NCBI GenBank assembly: GCA_025057675.1 | Contig: JANWVE010000001.1 | Span: 7,566-66,981, forward strand | Source: Bacteroidia bacterium | Lineage (GTDB): Bacteria > Bacteroidota > Bacteroidia > JANWVE01 | Length of the DNA stretch: 59,416 bases | Reading direction: 5' to 3' | Part shown: one piece after another, positions 28,928 to 38,851 of the stretch | Layout: each line of letters starts with the position of its first letter | Numbering within the stretch: the stretch's first letter is position 1 | Position numbers and translations under genes: made by a program | Notes under the pieces: generated by a model | The model's database searches: none | The model's input: the letters and a program-made list of their open reading frames with translations, nothing else | Told to the model about the DNA's origin: nothing

Positions 28928-31042
28928 ATGAAAACAAAAGTTTTTTCTTTTTTCTTGACTTGCTTTTTGCCTATAACAATACTGCTTGCAAAAAATAAAA
29001 AATCTGATAGTCAGCTAACCAAAATTGATTATCTGTTCTTTATTGAAAATAAAGGTCAATGGCATAATGACGTCTTATATTTATGCCGTATGAGCGGTTT
29101 AGACGCCTGGATTACAAAGTATGGCGTCAATTACACGTTTTACAAGGTAGAACAAAATAAAGTAACAGAATTTTGTACTCTCAAAAATAAGTCCGAGGAT
29201 TTTGAAAATCAAACTTTACTTGGGCATAGAATACTGTTTGAGTTAGAAAATTCTAATCCTAACCCTGTACGAGAAGGTAAAAAGCAGATAGAAACCTACT
29301 ACAACTATTTCATTGGCAATGATGAAACTAAACATGCTACGTATGTAGGTTTGTATAAAGAGGCTTGGGTTAAAAATGTGTACGAAGGAATAGATATACG
29401 ATATTATTTTGACGAGGGTAGATTGCGATATGACTTTGTGGTACAACCGTACGCAGATATTTCGCAAATTAGGTTTAAACTAAGAGGGCAAGATAAGATT
29501 TATACTAAGGGTGAAACCCAGCTTTGTTTTACCACGCGTTTTGGTGAAGCATCACTATCAGATTTGTGTACTTACCAAGATAACCATATCATACCAAGCA
29601 AATTTATTAGAAATGGTGAAACATGGCAGTTTTTTTTAAGCGATTATGATAGAACTAAGCTCGTGGTGATAGACCCATTAGTATACTCTACTTATATTGG
29701 GGGAAATGATTTTGATCATGGTAAAGACATATTTGTAGATGGCAGTGGCTGCGTGTATGTAACAGGTATTAGCAGGTCAGCCGATTACGATATCACTCCT
29801 GGAGTTTTTCAAACAGCATTTCAAGGAGAAATGGATGTTTTTGTTACCAAACTTAACGCCGCAGGTAATAAAATAGAGTTTTCTACCTATATTGGGGGAG
29901 AGCGCTTTGATGAAAGTAGTGGCATATTCGTAGATGGTAGCGGTTGTGTGTATATAGCAGGATGGACATACTCATCTAATTATGATGTTACTCCAGGGGC
30001 TTTTCAAAAAAAATCTGGGGGATATATGGATGTTTTTATTACAAAATTTAACGCAACAGGCAGTAGTCTAGTATATTCTACTTATATTGGGGGAAATAAT
30101 GATGATAAAGGAGCGGGTATGTTCGTAGATAATAGCGGTTGTGTGTATATAACAGGCTATACATTATCACCCGACTATGATGTTACTCCTGGTGCGTTCC
30201 AAACTACACATGGAGAAGAGGAAGATGTTTTTGTTACGAAAATTAACGCAACAGGTAGCAGTTTAGTGTATTCTACTTACATTGGAGGAGGTTCGAGGGA
30301 CTATGGAACAGATATATTCGTAGATAATAGCGGTTGCGTGTATATAACAGGCTATACATTATCACTCGACTATGATATTACTCCAGGGGCATTCCAAACT
30401 ACAAACCAGAAATATGATGATGTCTTCGTCACAAAACTCAACCCAACAGGAACTGCGTTGATATATTCTACTTATATTGGTGGAAATAATTCGGACAAGG
30501 GGAATGCCATATTTGTAGATGGTAGCGGTTGTGCGTATGTAACGGGTTATACCTATTCAACCAATTACGATGTTACCCAAAAGGTGTTTCAAGCTACAAG
30601 CGAGCCACATAGTAATATCTTTGTTACAAAACTCAATGCAACAGGTAGCAGTTTAGTGTATTCTACCTACATCGGAGGAAATAATGAAGATGTAGCTAAT
30701 GACATATTCGTGGATGGTAACGGCTGCGCGTACATAACGGGTTATACAAAGTCAACCAATTATGATATTACTACAGACGCATTTCAATCAAAAAATGGAG
30801 GAGGAGAATTGGAGGACGCTTTTATTACAAAACTCAACCCAACAGGAACTGCTTTGATGTACTCTACCTACATCGGAGGAAGTAATTCAGATCAGGGCAA
30901 TGCCATATTTGTAGACAGTAACGGTTGTGTATATATAACGGGTTATACCTATTCAACTGATTATGATATCACACCAGGGGCGTTCCAAACGAAAAGTGGA
31001 GGAGACAAGGAAATTTTTGTTACTAAACTAAAACTTAGTTAA
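28928..31042 (+). CDS. Secreted SBBP beta-propeller-repeat protein
   Basis: 704 residues with a signal peptide (FFLTCFLPITILLA). Residues ~30-235 form the N-terminal domain that usually precedes SBBP repeats (FIENKGQWHNDVLYLCR). From ~250 to the end there are seven units of about 57-60 residues built on STYIGG..D.G..IFVD.SGCVYITGYT....YDITPGAFQT....DVFVTKLN, with positions occupied by SBBP propeller blades. The unit sequences are also alike at the DNA level. The usual C-terminal type IX sorting domain is absent: the protein stops within a blade at FVTKLKLS. Likely cell-surface, ligand unknown. The ATG follows TAATTTTA, a weak -7-like site. Confidence 0.85.
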   Translation: MKTKVFSFFLTCFLPITILLAKNKKSDSQLTKIDYLFFIENKGQWHNDVLYLCRMSGLDAWITKYGVNYTFYKVEQNKVTEFCTLKNKSEDFENQTLLGHRILFELENSNPNPVREGKKQIETYYNYFIGNDETKHATYVGLYKEAWVKNVYEGIDIRYYFDEGRLRYDFVVQPYADISQIRFKLRGQDKIYTKGETQLCFTTRFGEASLSDLCTYQDNHIIPSKFIRNGETWQFFLSDYDRTKLVVIDPLVYSTYIGGNDFDHGKDIFVDGSGCVYVTGISRSADYDITPGVFQTAFQGEMDVFVTKLNAAGNKIEFSTYIGGERFDESSGIFVDGSGCVYIAGWTYSSNYDVTPGAFQKKSGGYMDVFITKFNATGSSLVYSTYIGGNNDDKGAGMFVDNSGCVYITGYTLSPDYDVTPGAFQTTHGEEEDVFVTKINATGSSLVYSTYIGGGSRDYGTDIFVDNSGCVYITGYTLSLDYDITPGAFQTTNQKYDDVFVTKLNPTGTALIYSTYIGGNNSDKGNAIFVDGSGCAYVTGYTYSTNYDVTQKVFQATSEPHSNIFVTKLNATGSSLVYSTYIGGNNEDVANDIFVDGNGCAYITGYTKSTNYDITTDAFQSKNGGGELEDAFITKLNPTGTALMYSTYIGGSNSDQGNAIFVDSNGCVYITGYTYSTDYDITPGAFQTKSGGDKEIFVTKLKLS
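29686..31035 (+). repeat. Seven tandem ~171-190-bp coding repeats (SBBP units)
   Basis: Units start at each STYIGG codon block. Units three to seven share long near-identical stretches such as GTAGATGGTAGCGGTTGTG, which points to recent duplication or gene conversion within the array. Confidence 0.75.
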
Positions 31043-31139
31043 GTCAAAAAAAATAGTAAATTTTTTAGGAGTTTTCATGTTGGTTTAGACACAAGAAGCG
31101 GGAAGAAAACTTAAATAAAATGGATAAGTTTATTTTACT

Positions 31140-31546
31140 TTCTGGGCGTGCCCCTCGCTAACGCTCGGGTCGGTGCATTCCGCACTTCGCTATCGCTGCG
31201 GTGCTACGCTAACGCTCCGCACTGCCTAACGGCATGCTCCATGCCCCTCACGCAATTTAACCCTGTATTTTGAGGTTTTATTTTGTTTTTAGATATAGTT
31301 TTGCTTTATCTTATTTTTTATTTATTTTCAGATATTTGCAAGGTTAAACTTTGACTAGGTGAACTTTATTTCTTTGCAGCATTCTTCGCGTGAGGCATGC
31401 GGAGGGCGTGCGTCAGCACGGTGCGAAGCCCCTCGCCCACGCTTTTACCATTGCCCAGGGGGTGGGCGGGTGGGGCGCAGCACCGAAGCGAAGCGCAGCC
31501 CGCAGCACGCCGACCCGAGCGCAAGCGAGGGACACGCCCAAAAAAG
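31140..31546 (+). repeat. GC-arm/AT-core repeat, copy 13 (core-deleted)
   Basis: Only 407 bp: both arms are complete but the core is reduced to about 110 bp, with one palindromic unit where first and last units appear fused. Arm hairpins TGCC-GTTA-GGCA (left) and CGTGC-GTCA-GCACG (right). Tip loops here are GTTA (left) and GCAA (right) within the GAGC/GCGAG stem. Reading frame of the downstream tamB stays open through the right arm from 31359. Confidence 0.9.
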
Positions 31547-31559
31547 TAACATCTATCAA

Positions 31560-34500
31560 ATGATTTATTCCCTAAATATCACTTTTTTCTTAACTTTGCT
31601 TATTGATTTACGTTTTAATCTTGTGTATCAGCGCATATTTTGGGGGATAAAACACGGAACCATTATCTTAACGGTTTTCATACTTTTTATTCTCGGCGCT
31701 GTACAAACTGAACACGTCCAAAATGTATTTGCTCGCATAGGTGCAGAATACCTTTCACACAAATTAGGCACACCTGTAAAAATCGGACATGTGCGCATCA
31801 TTTTGTTCGACAAAGTTTTATTAGAAAATGTAGAGATATTAGACCAACAAAAAAATACTCTTTTCTCTGTTGAGAAAGTAGAACTTTCAGACATTGGAAT
31901 TAACTTGAAAAAAAAACGGATTTTTGTACATCAAACCGAGATTATTGCCCCCGCAGCACATATCTACCGCCGTAATAAGGACTCAATATGGAACTATCAG
32001 TATATCCTTGACGCCTTCGCTAGCACAGATACTACATCCTCTAAAAACTCGGGTTTGCCTTGGGCAATTATTTTCACAGATGCCAAGATCCGTAATCTAC
32101 GATTTTTATACGCAGACTCTACGTGCCTCAAAAATCCACCTACACCTACGTACCTGGCTTTTGATAACCTAAATCTCGAAAATACAGATATTGACTTTTC
32201 CTTTATATTAGACGAAAAAGGAACTATCAAAGCAAATATTTGCCATTTTACTGCACACGAGAGAAGCTCAGGTATCCATATCAAACACTTCTCAACAGGT
32301 TTTGAAATGTCTGATACACTCATGAAAGCTAATCACCTTCGTTTAATTACAGACCGTTCAGATATACATTTAAGCGCCTCTATTCAGTACAAAAAGATCA
32401 ATGATATTGGAAATTTTAATAATAAAGTTACCCTTCACTTATATCCTAGTGTGTATGAGTTAGATGACATTGCCATGTTTGCTGAAAACTATCACGACTT
32501 AAAAGGACCTGTTAAAATCACTACCCGCATAGATGGGCGACTAAACAAACTCAACATTCGTAACATGGATATTGAATATGCAGAACATACAAAAATCCAC
32601 TTGCAGGGACGAGTTAATGGACTTCCTGACATAGAAACTACCATTTTTGATGTACGGCTCGACTCTACCTACGTGATGTACGATGACTTTAACCGTATGA
32701 TGCCCTCCGTGGCAAAAGATTTACCTACACAAATAAAAAAATTAGGTAAAACTAGATTAGACCTCAAATATACAGGTTTTTATCACAACTTTGTTACTAA
32801 TGGGTTCATCACCACCAAATATGGTTTGATTAGACCTGATTTACAATACAACATCAACACTGATGAGTATTCAGGCAAACTTGTACTCAAAGATTTTAAC
32901 CTTGCCAAAGCTTTGGAGATAGACTCTACTCAGATCAATCAACTTGATTTAGAAACAGAGATAAAAGGTAAAGGATTTAATCCTCAGAGCATGGAATTGG
33001 AGGTCAGTACCTTGGTTAGTCAAGTAAATGTATTAGGATTTGGTTTAGTGAATGTAAATTCTGCCTTCAAAATACAAGGGGCTACATACAGGGGCGAATT
33101 AAGCATACAAGACTCTACCTGGGGAATATATGCTAAAGGTTTTGTGGATAAACGTAAGGATACATTACCTATCTACGATCTCAAAGGGCGAGTTTATAAA
33201 TTAGACCTCAAGCGTTTTAAGGCTACGCCTCATTCGTTTTACATTACCACAGATTTTGTGCTCAAAGGAGAGGGAGATAATGAAAATAATCTCAAAACAG
33301 ACTTACTCTTGAACAATACTTCATTAGAGCAGCTTGATAGGAAGCTCTTTTTTGAAGGAAAAAGTCATCTTACTTTAGATTATCGAAAAATAGACTCTAA
33401 TACCATAGAAAGAGATTTGACACTATACACTCCTTTTGTTTCAGGTTCGGTAAAAGGTAATTATATTATTTCTGAATTGATTACAGAAATGGGTAGTATG
33501 GTGTATCAATTCACAGACTATTTCAAACATAAGCTTGATAGTACTACCCAAACATTACCTGGTGCAGGGATGGATACTTCCAAAGTTAAAGAGCAGCTTG
33601 TATATGAAATTCAGATGCGTAAGGCTAAACCCTTACTTGATTTTATTGACCCTACCCTGCCTTTGGATATGGCTGAGAATACCTTAATAAAAGGGCATGC
33701 AAAAATAGATGAAAACTTTATTTTTGATATTGAAGAAATCAGTTCAGATAGTATCGTGTATGATAATATGCGCTTTAACAAAGTGAAGTTTGACCTTACT
33801 GCGTCTAAGAGAAAAAATATTCCGCACGCATTAGGAATGTTAAATTTAAGTGTTGAGGAGTATATTATTGGAAAGGATACAGCTACCCATCTGAAAAATA
33901 TCAACTTTGGTACAGTTTGGTTAGATAGTATGTTTACTTTTCGTACAGGCTTAAAACATCTACCTACTCAGCACGAGGTCAAACTCAATGGTAAAGGACG
34001 ATTCTCACGTAATAATCTGTTTGTTTCATTAAAAAATTCTGCTCTTCTCTTACACGGATGTCAGTATCTAACTAGCACAGAACAAAAGGAAGTAGTCAAA
34101 GATACTACGATTATTTGGAAGATGTCAGATAATAACCGAATTACTTTGCGGAATGGTTTCTATAAAATAGAAAACTTTTCTCTTCAAAACTTAGCACAAA
34201 AGTTGGAAGTAGAGGGTACGATTAGTGATAATCCTAAAGATGTGCTGACTATTTATGCTAATAAGCTAGATCTATCGGAATTAGGTAAGGTTCTGCAAAT
34301 TAAAGGATTAGATATGAAAGGCACAGCAGAGTTGAGCACCGATCTCATCTATACTTTGAGCGACTCGCTCAAAATAGTTTCTAATGGCAAGGTTAGAGAT
34401 TTTATTATTTCAGATTTAGAAGTAGGTACAATTGACCTCTATCAGGTATTTGACAACAAGCGCCAGACTTTAACATTAAAAAAGCTGCATATTCTTGAAC

Positions 34501-36887
34501 CACAGTACGACTCGCAAGGCAAAAAAACAGGATATAGGATGGTTGTTTCGCAACCACGTATGGGTGATAAAGAAAAAGAAAGCCGAATTAACTTAGCAAA
34601 TAAAGAGAAGTTTTTCGATTTACACTTCGTTATAGATACTCTATATATCAAGAAATTTGAGCCTTTTTTAGCTGGTGAAATAGACAGCATTTCAAGAAAA
34701 AGCTTTATTACAGGTAAATTAAATATAGCAGGTTCGCAGGACTCGCCCAGCTTATTAGGAGGAATCGGCTTGCATAACTTCCGATTTAGAGTAAAATATA
34801 CTAATACTTACTATCAACTTAGCATGGATAGACAAAGATTTACAAATATTAACTATCCTATTATCATCTTTAAGCATGTGGGCAGACATGATGAAATTTT
34901 GTTTAGTAATCTTGTTTTACAAGATTGTGAGCTTCTTCGAGAAAATAAAGATAAAATTAGTATCATTTCTCAAAAAATTACACAACTCCAAAAACTAAAT
35001 CAAGGTGTATTTCCCGAGTATAATAAAATACTTAACGAAATTAAACAAGAATTGGAGTATAATGGTTACGTTACGGAAAGAAATATGGCGCAAATTGAAG
35101 TATTAGATAGCGCATACAAATCTAATAAAGAATTTAGTTCACGATTAGCTCGGGATTTTCGTAAGGACCTACACGATCTTCGCAGAAACCTAAATAAAGA
35201 AAACCTACCTCAAACAAACAGTCTAGGCGGTACTGCTAAAATATCAGGAGTAATTTATCATGAAGGATTTAATGATATATACTTTAACATTAACCGTATT
35301 ATAATGGACAAGTTCCTAGCTCTAAACACCACCCTTAAAGATAACTCATTGTATTATGGTAGAGCGTTTGTTTCTACCCTAGACACTACCCGATGCTTGC
35401 GTGTAAGGGGTGCATTAGACCATCTTAAAATATCTGGTGAGGTTAGTACAGATGTAGGTACTTATACATCTGGGAATTTAAGTATAGACAATGACAGGAC
35501 ACAAACTGTTATCAACTTACCTTTGGGAAGCAGCAATGAAGTTTCTGAAAAAAGCTATATTCGGTTTGTTAAAGATACTTCTGACCTTAGAGCTGCGGTT
35601 AAAACTAGTTTAAGCGGTATTGAAATGGATGTTTTGTTTAAGTTACGAGAAAACACAAATCGTTTCAGGGTTATTTTTGATGAAAAAACAGGTGATGTTA
35701 TTGATGCCAGGACCAAAGGGGAAGTTCGTATGACCATAAACAGTATAGATGAAACCTTTGAAATGAATGGTGGCGTTGAAGTGATTGACGGAAACTACCT
35801 ATTTACTGCAGAAAATATCATAAAGAAGCGCTTTATATTACAAAAAGGAGGGACTATAGTATGGGATGGCGACCCTGTAGCAGCTAAACTCAATCTTAGT
35901 GCCGCATACTATACTCGTGCCCCTGCCAAAGACTTGAATATTGGCATTTCAGAAGCAACCAATTTCAACCGCCTGCTACCCGTGGCCGTAATTATGAACA
36001 TGACAGGAAGCTTATCCGCACCTGTATTCAGAACAGATATTGAATTCCCAGGATTAGACGTAGGAAATACTTCAGAACTATCGCTTCGCCTAAATCGGTT
36101 AAAAGCACAGTGGAACTTAAATGAGCAAGAACGTAATCAGCAAGTGTTTAGCTTGTTAGTACTGAACCGCTTTGTTACGCCCTCTGATATTCCACAAGTC
36201 AATAATACAAATATTGACCCGTCTTTTGTTGCCGCCAGTACAGGTATTGAACTGCTTTCAAATGAATTAAGTCTGTGGCTTTCTCAACTTACTCCTGAAA
36301 TGGATATACGTATTGCACTCGGGCAGCAAAAACTCCTTCGAGACGCAGATATTACCCTAGGAAAGAACTTTTTTAGTAATCGTATTCGGTTAGAGCGAAC
36401 AGGAACACTATTTAATCCCAATGACCCCAATTCTAATCGTATCAGTGCAGGAAATCTTACTTTGCGCGTACGCCTAGATAACCTTGACCGTTTCAATCTT
36501 GAATTTTTTAACCGAGTAGATAATTTTAACAGCTTCGCCGGCACAAATAATGTTCAAGGAGTGGGGCTATTTTACAGACAATCTTTTGATAATCCCACTG
36601 AACTGTGGTCCTTTCTTCATAGAAATAGCTATGAAGAGGCCGAAATCGCTCGCATAAGAAACTATCAAAATAGACAAATACTAAAAAAAGATGTAACTAA
36701 ACTCTTCCAAGATATTGCGAATACCCCCAAAAATGCTATTGCCCTTGGCGTAAATGTAGCGGGCGATGCTATCAAATTCTCTGCAGACCAAGTAAGTAAT
36801 GTTGCCAAAACTACCAGCAAACTTAATCAGGTATTCAAACGTAAAAGCAAAAATAAAAAGGAAAAAAGAAATGACAATAAACCTTAA
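31560..36887 (+). CDS. tamB: TamB-family translocation/assembly protein
   Basis: Large inner-membrane-anchored, periplasm-spanning protein; TamB-like proteins help move phospholipids or outer-membrane proteins across the envelope. 1775 residues from ATG 31560. An N-terminal helix (IILTVFILFILGAVQT) is followed by the family opening YLSHKLGTPVKIGHVRI...VLLENVEILDQQKNTLF and a very long beta-rich repeat region; the C-terminal ~450 residues are the TamB domain (GTAKISGVIYHEGFND, NGGVEVIDGNYLFTAENII, FRTDIEFPGLD). The frame continues upstream into repeat copy 13, but that part is repeat-coded and not credible. A TAACTTTG element at 31591-31598 lies inside the ATG-started frame, so GTG 31623 (then YQRIFWGIKHG) may be the true start. 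It overlaps the TPM gene by 17 bp. No BamA/TamA partner is in the window. Confidence 0.88.
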   Translation: MIYSLNITFFLTLLIDLRFNLVYQRIFWGIKHGTIILTVFILFILGAVQTEHVQNVFARIGAEYLSHKLGTPVKIGHVRIILFDKVLLENVEILDQQKNTLFSVEKVELSDIGINLKKKRIFVHQTEIIAPAAHIYRRNKDSIWNYQYILDAFASTDTTSSKNSGLPWAIIFTDAKIRNLRFLYADSTCLKNPPTPTYLAFDNLNLENTDIDFSFILDEKGTIKANICHFTAHERSSGIHIKHFSTGFEMSDTLMKANHLRLITDRSDIHLSASIQYKKINDIGNFNNKVTLHLYPSVYELDDIAMFAENYHDLKGPVKITTRIDGRLNKLNIRNMDIEYAEHTKIHLQGRVNGLPDIETTIFDVRLDSTYVMYDDFNRMMPSVAKDLPTQIKKLGKTRLDLKYTGFYHNFVTNGFITTKYGLIRPDLQYNINTDEYSGKLVLKDFNLAKALEIDSTQINQLDLETEIKGKGFNPQSMELEVSTLVSQVNVLGFGLVNVNSAFKIQGATYRGELSIQDSTWGIYAKGFVDKRKDTLPIYDLKGRVYKLDLKRFKATPHSFYITTDFVLKGEGDNENNLKTDLLLNNTSLEQLDRKLFFEGKSHLTLDYRKIDSNTIERDLTLYTPFVSGSVKGNYIISELITEMGSMVYQFTDYFKHKLDSTTQTLPGAGMDTSKVKEQLVYEIQMRKAKPLLDFIDPTLPLDMAENTLIKGHAKIDENFIFDIEEISSDSIVYDNMRFNKVKFDLTASKRKNIPHALGMLNLSVEEYIIGKDTATHLKNINFGTVWLDSMFTFRTGLKHLPTQHEVKLNGKGRFSRNNLFVSLKNSALLLHGCQYLTSTEQKEVVKDTTIIWKMSDNNRITLRNGFYKIENFSLQNLAQKLEVEGTISDNPKDVLTIYANKLDLSELGKVLQIKGLDMKGTAELSTDLIYTLSDSLKIVSNGKVRDFIISDLEVGTIDLYQVFDNKRQTLTLKKLHILEPQYDSQGKKTGYRMVVSQPRMGDKEKESRINLANKEKFFDLHFVIDTLYIKKFEPFLAGEIDSISRKSFITGKLNIAGSQDSPSLLGGIGLHNFRFRVKYTNTYYQLSMDRQRFTNINYPIIIFKHVGRHDEILFSNLVLQDCELLRENKDKISIISQKITQLQKLNQGVFPEYNKILNEIKQELEYNGYVTERNMAQIEVLDSAYKSNKEFSSRLARDFRKDLHDLRRNLNKENLPQTNSLGGTAKISGVIYHEGFNDIYFNINRIIMDKFLALNTTLKDNSLYYGRAFVSTLDTTRCLRVRGALDHLKISGEVSTDVGTYTSGNLSIDNDRTQTVINLPLGSSNEVSEKSYIRFVKDTSDLRAAVKTSLSGIEMDVLFKLRENTNRFRVIFDEKTGDVIDARTKGEVRMTINSIDETFEMNGGVEVIDGNYLFTAENIIKKRFILQKGGTIVWDGDPVAAKLNLSAAYYTRAPAKDLNIGISEATNFNRLLPVAVIMNMTGSLSAPVFRTDIEFPGLDVGNTSELSLRLNRLKAQWNLNEQERNQQVFSLLVLNRFVTPSDIPQVNNTNIDPSFVAASTGIELLSNELSLWLSQLTPEMDIRIALGQQKLLRDADITLGKNFFSNRIRLERTGTLFNPNDPNSNRISAGNLTLRVRLDNLDRFNLEFFNRVDNFNSFAGTNNVQGVGLFYRQSFDNPTELWSFLHRNSYEEAEIARIRNYQNRQILKKDVTKLFQDIANTPKNAIALGVNVAGDAIKFSADQVSNVAKTTSKLNQVFKRKSKNKKEKRNDNKP
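31591..31598 (+). promoter_or_regulatory. Possible -7 element TAACTTTG for tamB
   Basis: Matches TAnnTTTG and lies 24 nt before the in-frame GTG at 31623. If it is used, the first ~21 codons of the ATG-started reading are not translated. Confidence 0.4.
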
Positions 36888-37686
36888 AAAGATTTTTTTT
36901 GCGATCTTTCTTATATTTTGTACCATTCTCAAAGCAGATATTCCCGAGAAACCTACGGGATATATAAACGATTTTGCTGCCAAACTTTCTTTACCTCAAA
37001 AACAAGCCCTTGAAAATAAACTTACTCGTTTTGAAGAGCAGACCTCAAATCAAATTTTTGTACTCATTTATCCTTCCTTAGAAGGTAAACCTATTGAAGA
37101 GTTTACTCATGAAGTAGCTCGTAAGTGGAAAATTGGGCAAAAAGACAAAAATAATGGCGTTTTATTAGGAATTTTTGTTAATGACCGTAAGGTACGAATA
37201 GAGGTAGGATACGGATTAGAGGGTGCTTTACCTGATATTACGGCTAAACAAATTATAGAAAATGAAATCAAGCCCGCGCTCAGAGCTAATAACTATTACG
37301 GTGCTGTAGACGCAGCTACTAATGCCATCATACAGGCTACTCAAGGCGAGTACAAGGGTACAGGTAAGTCTGCTTACAAGTACAAAATAAAAAATAAGGG
37401 ACAAAACAAAGGAGATAGAGAGTTTGGTTTATTCTTAATGATTTTTGTAGTGATATTTATCATGCTTATTGTTGTAAGTGCTATCCGGGCTATATCTCAC
37501 AGAACGTATCAAAATACCTCACATCATGATAGTGGATACAGTGGCGGATATTATTATGGCGGATATTATGATAGCAGTTATTATAGCAGTTCAGGTTATA
37601 GTGATAGTTCTTGGGGCAGTGATAGCAGCTTTGGTGGTGGCGGTGGTGGAGATTTTGGTGGCGGCGGGGCTAGCGGAGAATGGTAA
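36871..37686 (+). CDS. TPM-domain membrane protein
   Basis: 271 residues. Signal peptide at 1-24 (IFFAIFLIFCTILKA), then a TPM domain about 30-165 (YINDFAAKLSLPQKQALENKL, EEFTHEVARKWKIGQKDKNNG, VGYGLEGALPDITAKQI), a single transmembrane helix at about 190-210 (FLMIFVVIFIMLIVVSAI), and a Tyr/Ser/Gly-rich tail ending in a poly-Gly run. TPM proteins have been tied to photosystem repair in plants and are of unknown role in Bacteroidota. ATG 36871 overlaps the tamB end by 17 bp, so the pair is probably co-translated; the upstream in-frame extension to 36799 lies inside tamB and is rejected. Confidence 0.82.
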   Translation: MTINLKKIFFAIFLIFCTILKADIPEKPTGYINDFAAKLSLPQKQALENKLTRFEEQTSNQIFVLIYPSLEGKPIEEFTHEVARKWKIGQKDKNNGVLLGIFVNDRKVRIEVGYGLEGALPDITAKQIIENEIKPALRANNYYGAVDAATNAIIQATQGEYKGTGKSAYKYKIKNKGQNKGDREFGLFLMIFVVIFIMLIVVSAIRAISHRTYQNTSHHDSGYSGGYYYGGYYDSSYYSSSGYSDSSWGSDSSFGGGGGGDFGGGGASGEW

Positions 37687-37713
37687 CCATTTTTGCATTG
37701 TTTAATAATTTGA

Positions 37714-38337
37714 TTTTTTGGGCGTGTCCCTTCGCTTGCGCTTCGGGTCGGCGTGCTGCGGGCTGCGCTATCGCTTCGGTGCTATGCTGCGCTCCGCACT
37801 GCTCATGCACCCTTCGCATGCCTCACGCAGCAGCATTCTGACGCCTTACCTAATTTGCATACATACCTTTGCTTTACCTTGTTTTATGTTGATTATCAAA
37901 CACTTAAAAGGTTAAGATTCTTTACTTTATTTGAACTGCTGTTACTTTGCTTTGTTTCTTATTCATTTTCAAGCATATACAAGGTTAAACCTTGAATACA
38001 CGGACTTTTTATACTCTCTTTAACCCTCATATCTAAATTTTACCTTATTCTCAATTGATTTTCAGGTATTTACAAGATTAAAGTACATTTTTACCTTGTT
38101 TGATGTTCATTTTCAGATACTTACAAGGATAAGTTTCGTATGAGTGAACTTAGTCTGATTACTGCGTGCGTGAGGCATGCGGAGGGCAAGCCGTCAGGCT
38201 TGGTGCGAAGCCCCTCGCCCACTCTTTTACTCTTGCTCAGGGGGTGGGCGGGTGGGGCGTAGCACCGTTAGCCCGTAGCACGCCGACCTTGTGGGCATGA
38301 GCGCCAGCGAAACGCCCACAAGGACACGCCCAAAAAA
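37714..38337 (+). repeat. GC-arm/AT-core repeat, copy 14 (forward core)
   Basis: Convergent gap between the TPM gene and folK. Arm hairpins TGC-ATGA-GCA (left, loop not G-initial) and CAAGCC-GTCA-GGCTTG (right). Right tip stem TTGTGGGC/GCCCACAA with GC-GCCA-GC in its loop; left tip GC-GCAA-GC. Confidence 0.92.
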
Positions 38338-38360
38338 TTATTCATAAAACTTATCTCAAC

Positions 38361-38825
38361 CTAGTGCTGATTCCGCGCAATCAAATCTTGTATAGAAAGA
38401 TTTAACCTGGGATGTACATACTCAGGGTAAAGCTCTTGTAAAGGAAGTAAAGCAAATAAACGCTGATGCAAATAAGGATGTGGAACTATTACTAAATTGC
38501 TTTCAAAAATTTCTTGATTATAGTCCAGAATATCTAAATCTATCGTGCGGGGTTGCCATTTATCTCTTCCCCTTACTCTGCCCATACTCTCTTCAATAGT
38601 AAGCAAATAACGCATAAGAACATCAGCCGATAAATAGGTATGAATTTGCACACAAGCATTTAGAAAATCCTCTTGATTAACATTTCCCCAAGCAGGCGTG
38701 CAGTAAAAAGTAGAAACAGCTATCAAAGTACTTCTTGGAATGACCTCAATATGTCTAATAGCAGTATGTAAGTGTCTGTGTCTATCTCCGATATTACTGC
38801 CTAATCCAATAAAAACTCTTTTCAT
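38361..38825 (-). CDS. folK: 2-amino-4-hydroxy-6-hydroxymethyldihydropteridine diphosphokinase
   Basis: Transfers pyrophosphate from ATP to hydroxymethyldihydropterin in folate synthesis. 154 residues, usual length. Motifs: FIGLGSNIGDR at the N-terminus, TFYCTPAWGN, QEDFLNACVQIHT, the signature RGRDKWQPRTIDLDILDYN, and VPHPYLHQRLFALLPLQEL. It lies 26 bp after the helicase gene on the same strand but has its own TATTTTTG element in that gap, so it can be transcribed alone. Confidence 0.95.
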   Translation of the reverse strand: MKRVFIGLGSNIGDRHRHLHTAIRHIEVIPRSTLIAVSTFYCTPAWGNVNQEDFLNACVQIHTYLSADVLMRYLLTIEESMGRVRGRDKWQPRTIDLDILDYNQEIFESNLVIVPHPYLHQRLFALLPLQELYPEYVHPRLNLSIQDLIARNQH

Positions 38826-38829
38826 ACCT

Positions 38830-38837
38830 CAAAAATA
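38830..38837 (-). promoter_or_regulatory. Bacteroidota -7 element TATTTTTG for folK
   Basis: Minus-strand TATTTTTG lies 4 nt before the folK ATG at 38825, a leaderless-type arrangement. Confidence 0.55.
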
Positions 38838-38851
38838 CAAGCTTAATCACA

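Noticed and set aside
31140-31546. GC-rich islands as rRNA or tRNA genes
   Set aside because: The GC-rich stretches are repeat arms; none shows a cloverleaf or rRNA landmarks, and the same sequence recurs 20 times.
31359-31559. N-terminal extension of TamB through repeat copy 13
   Set aside because: The first 67 codons are repeat-coded, unlike any TamB start, and a normal start lies after the repeat.
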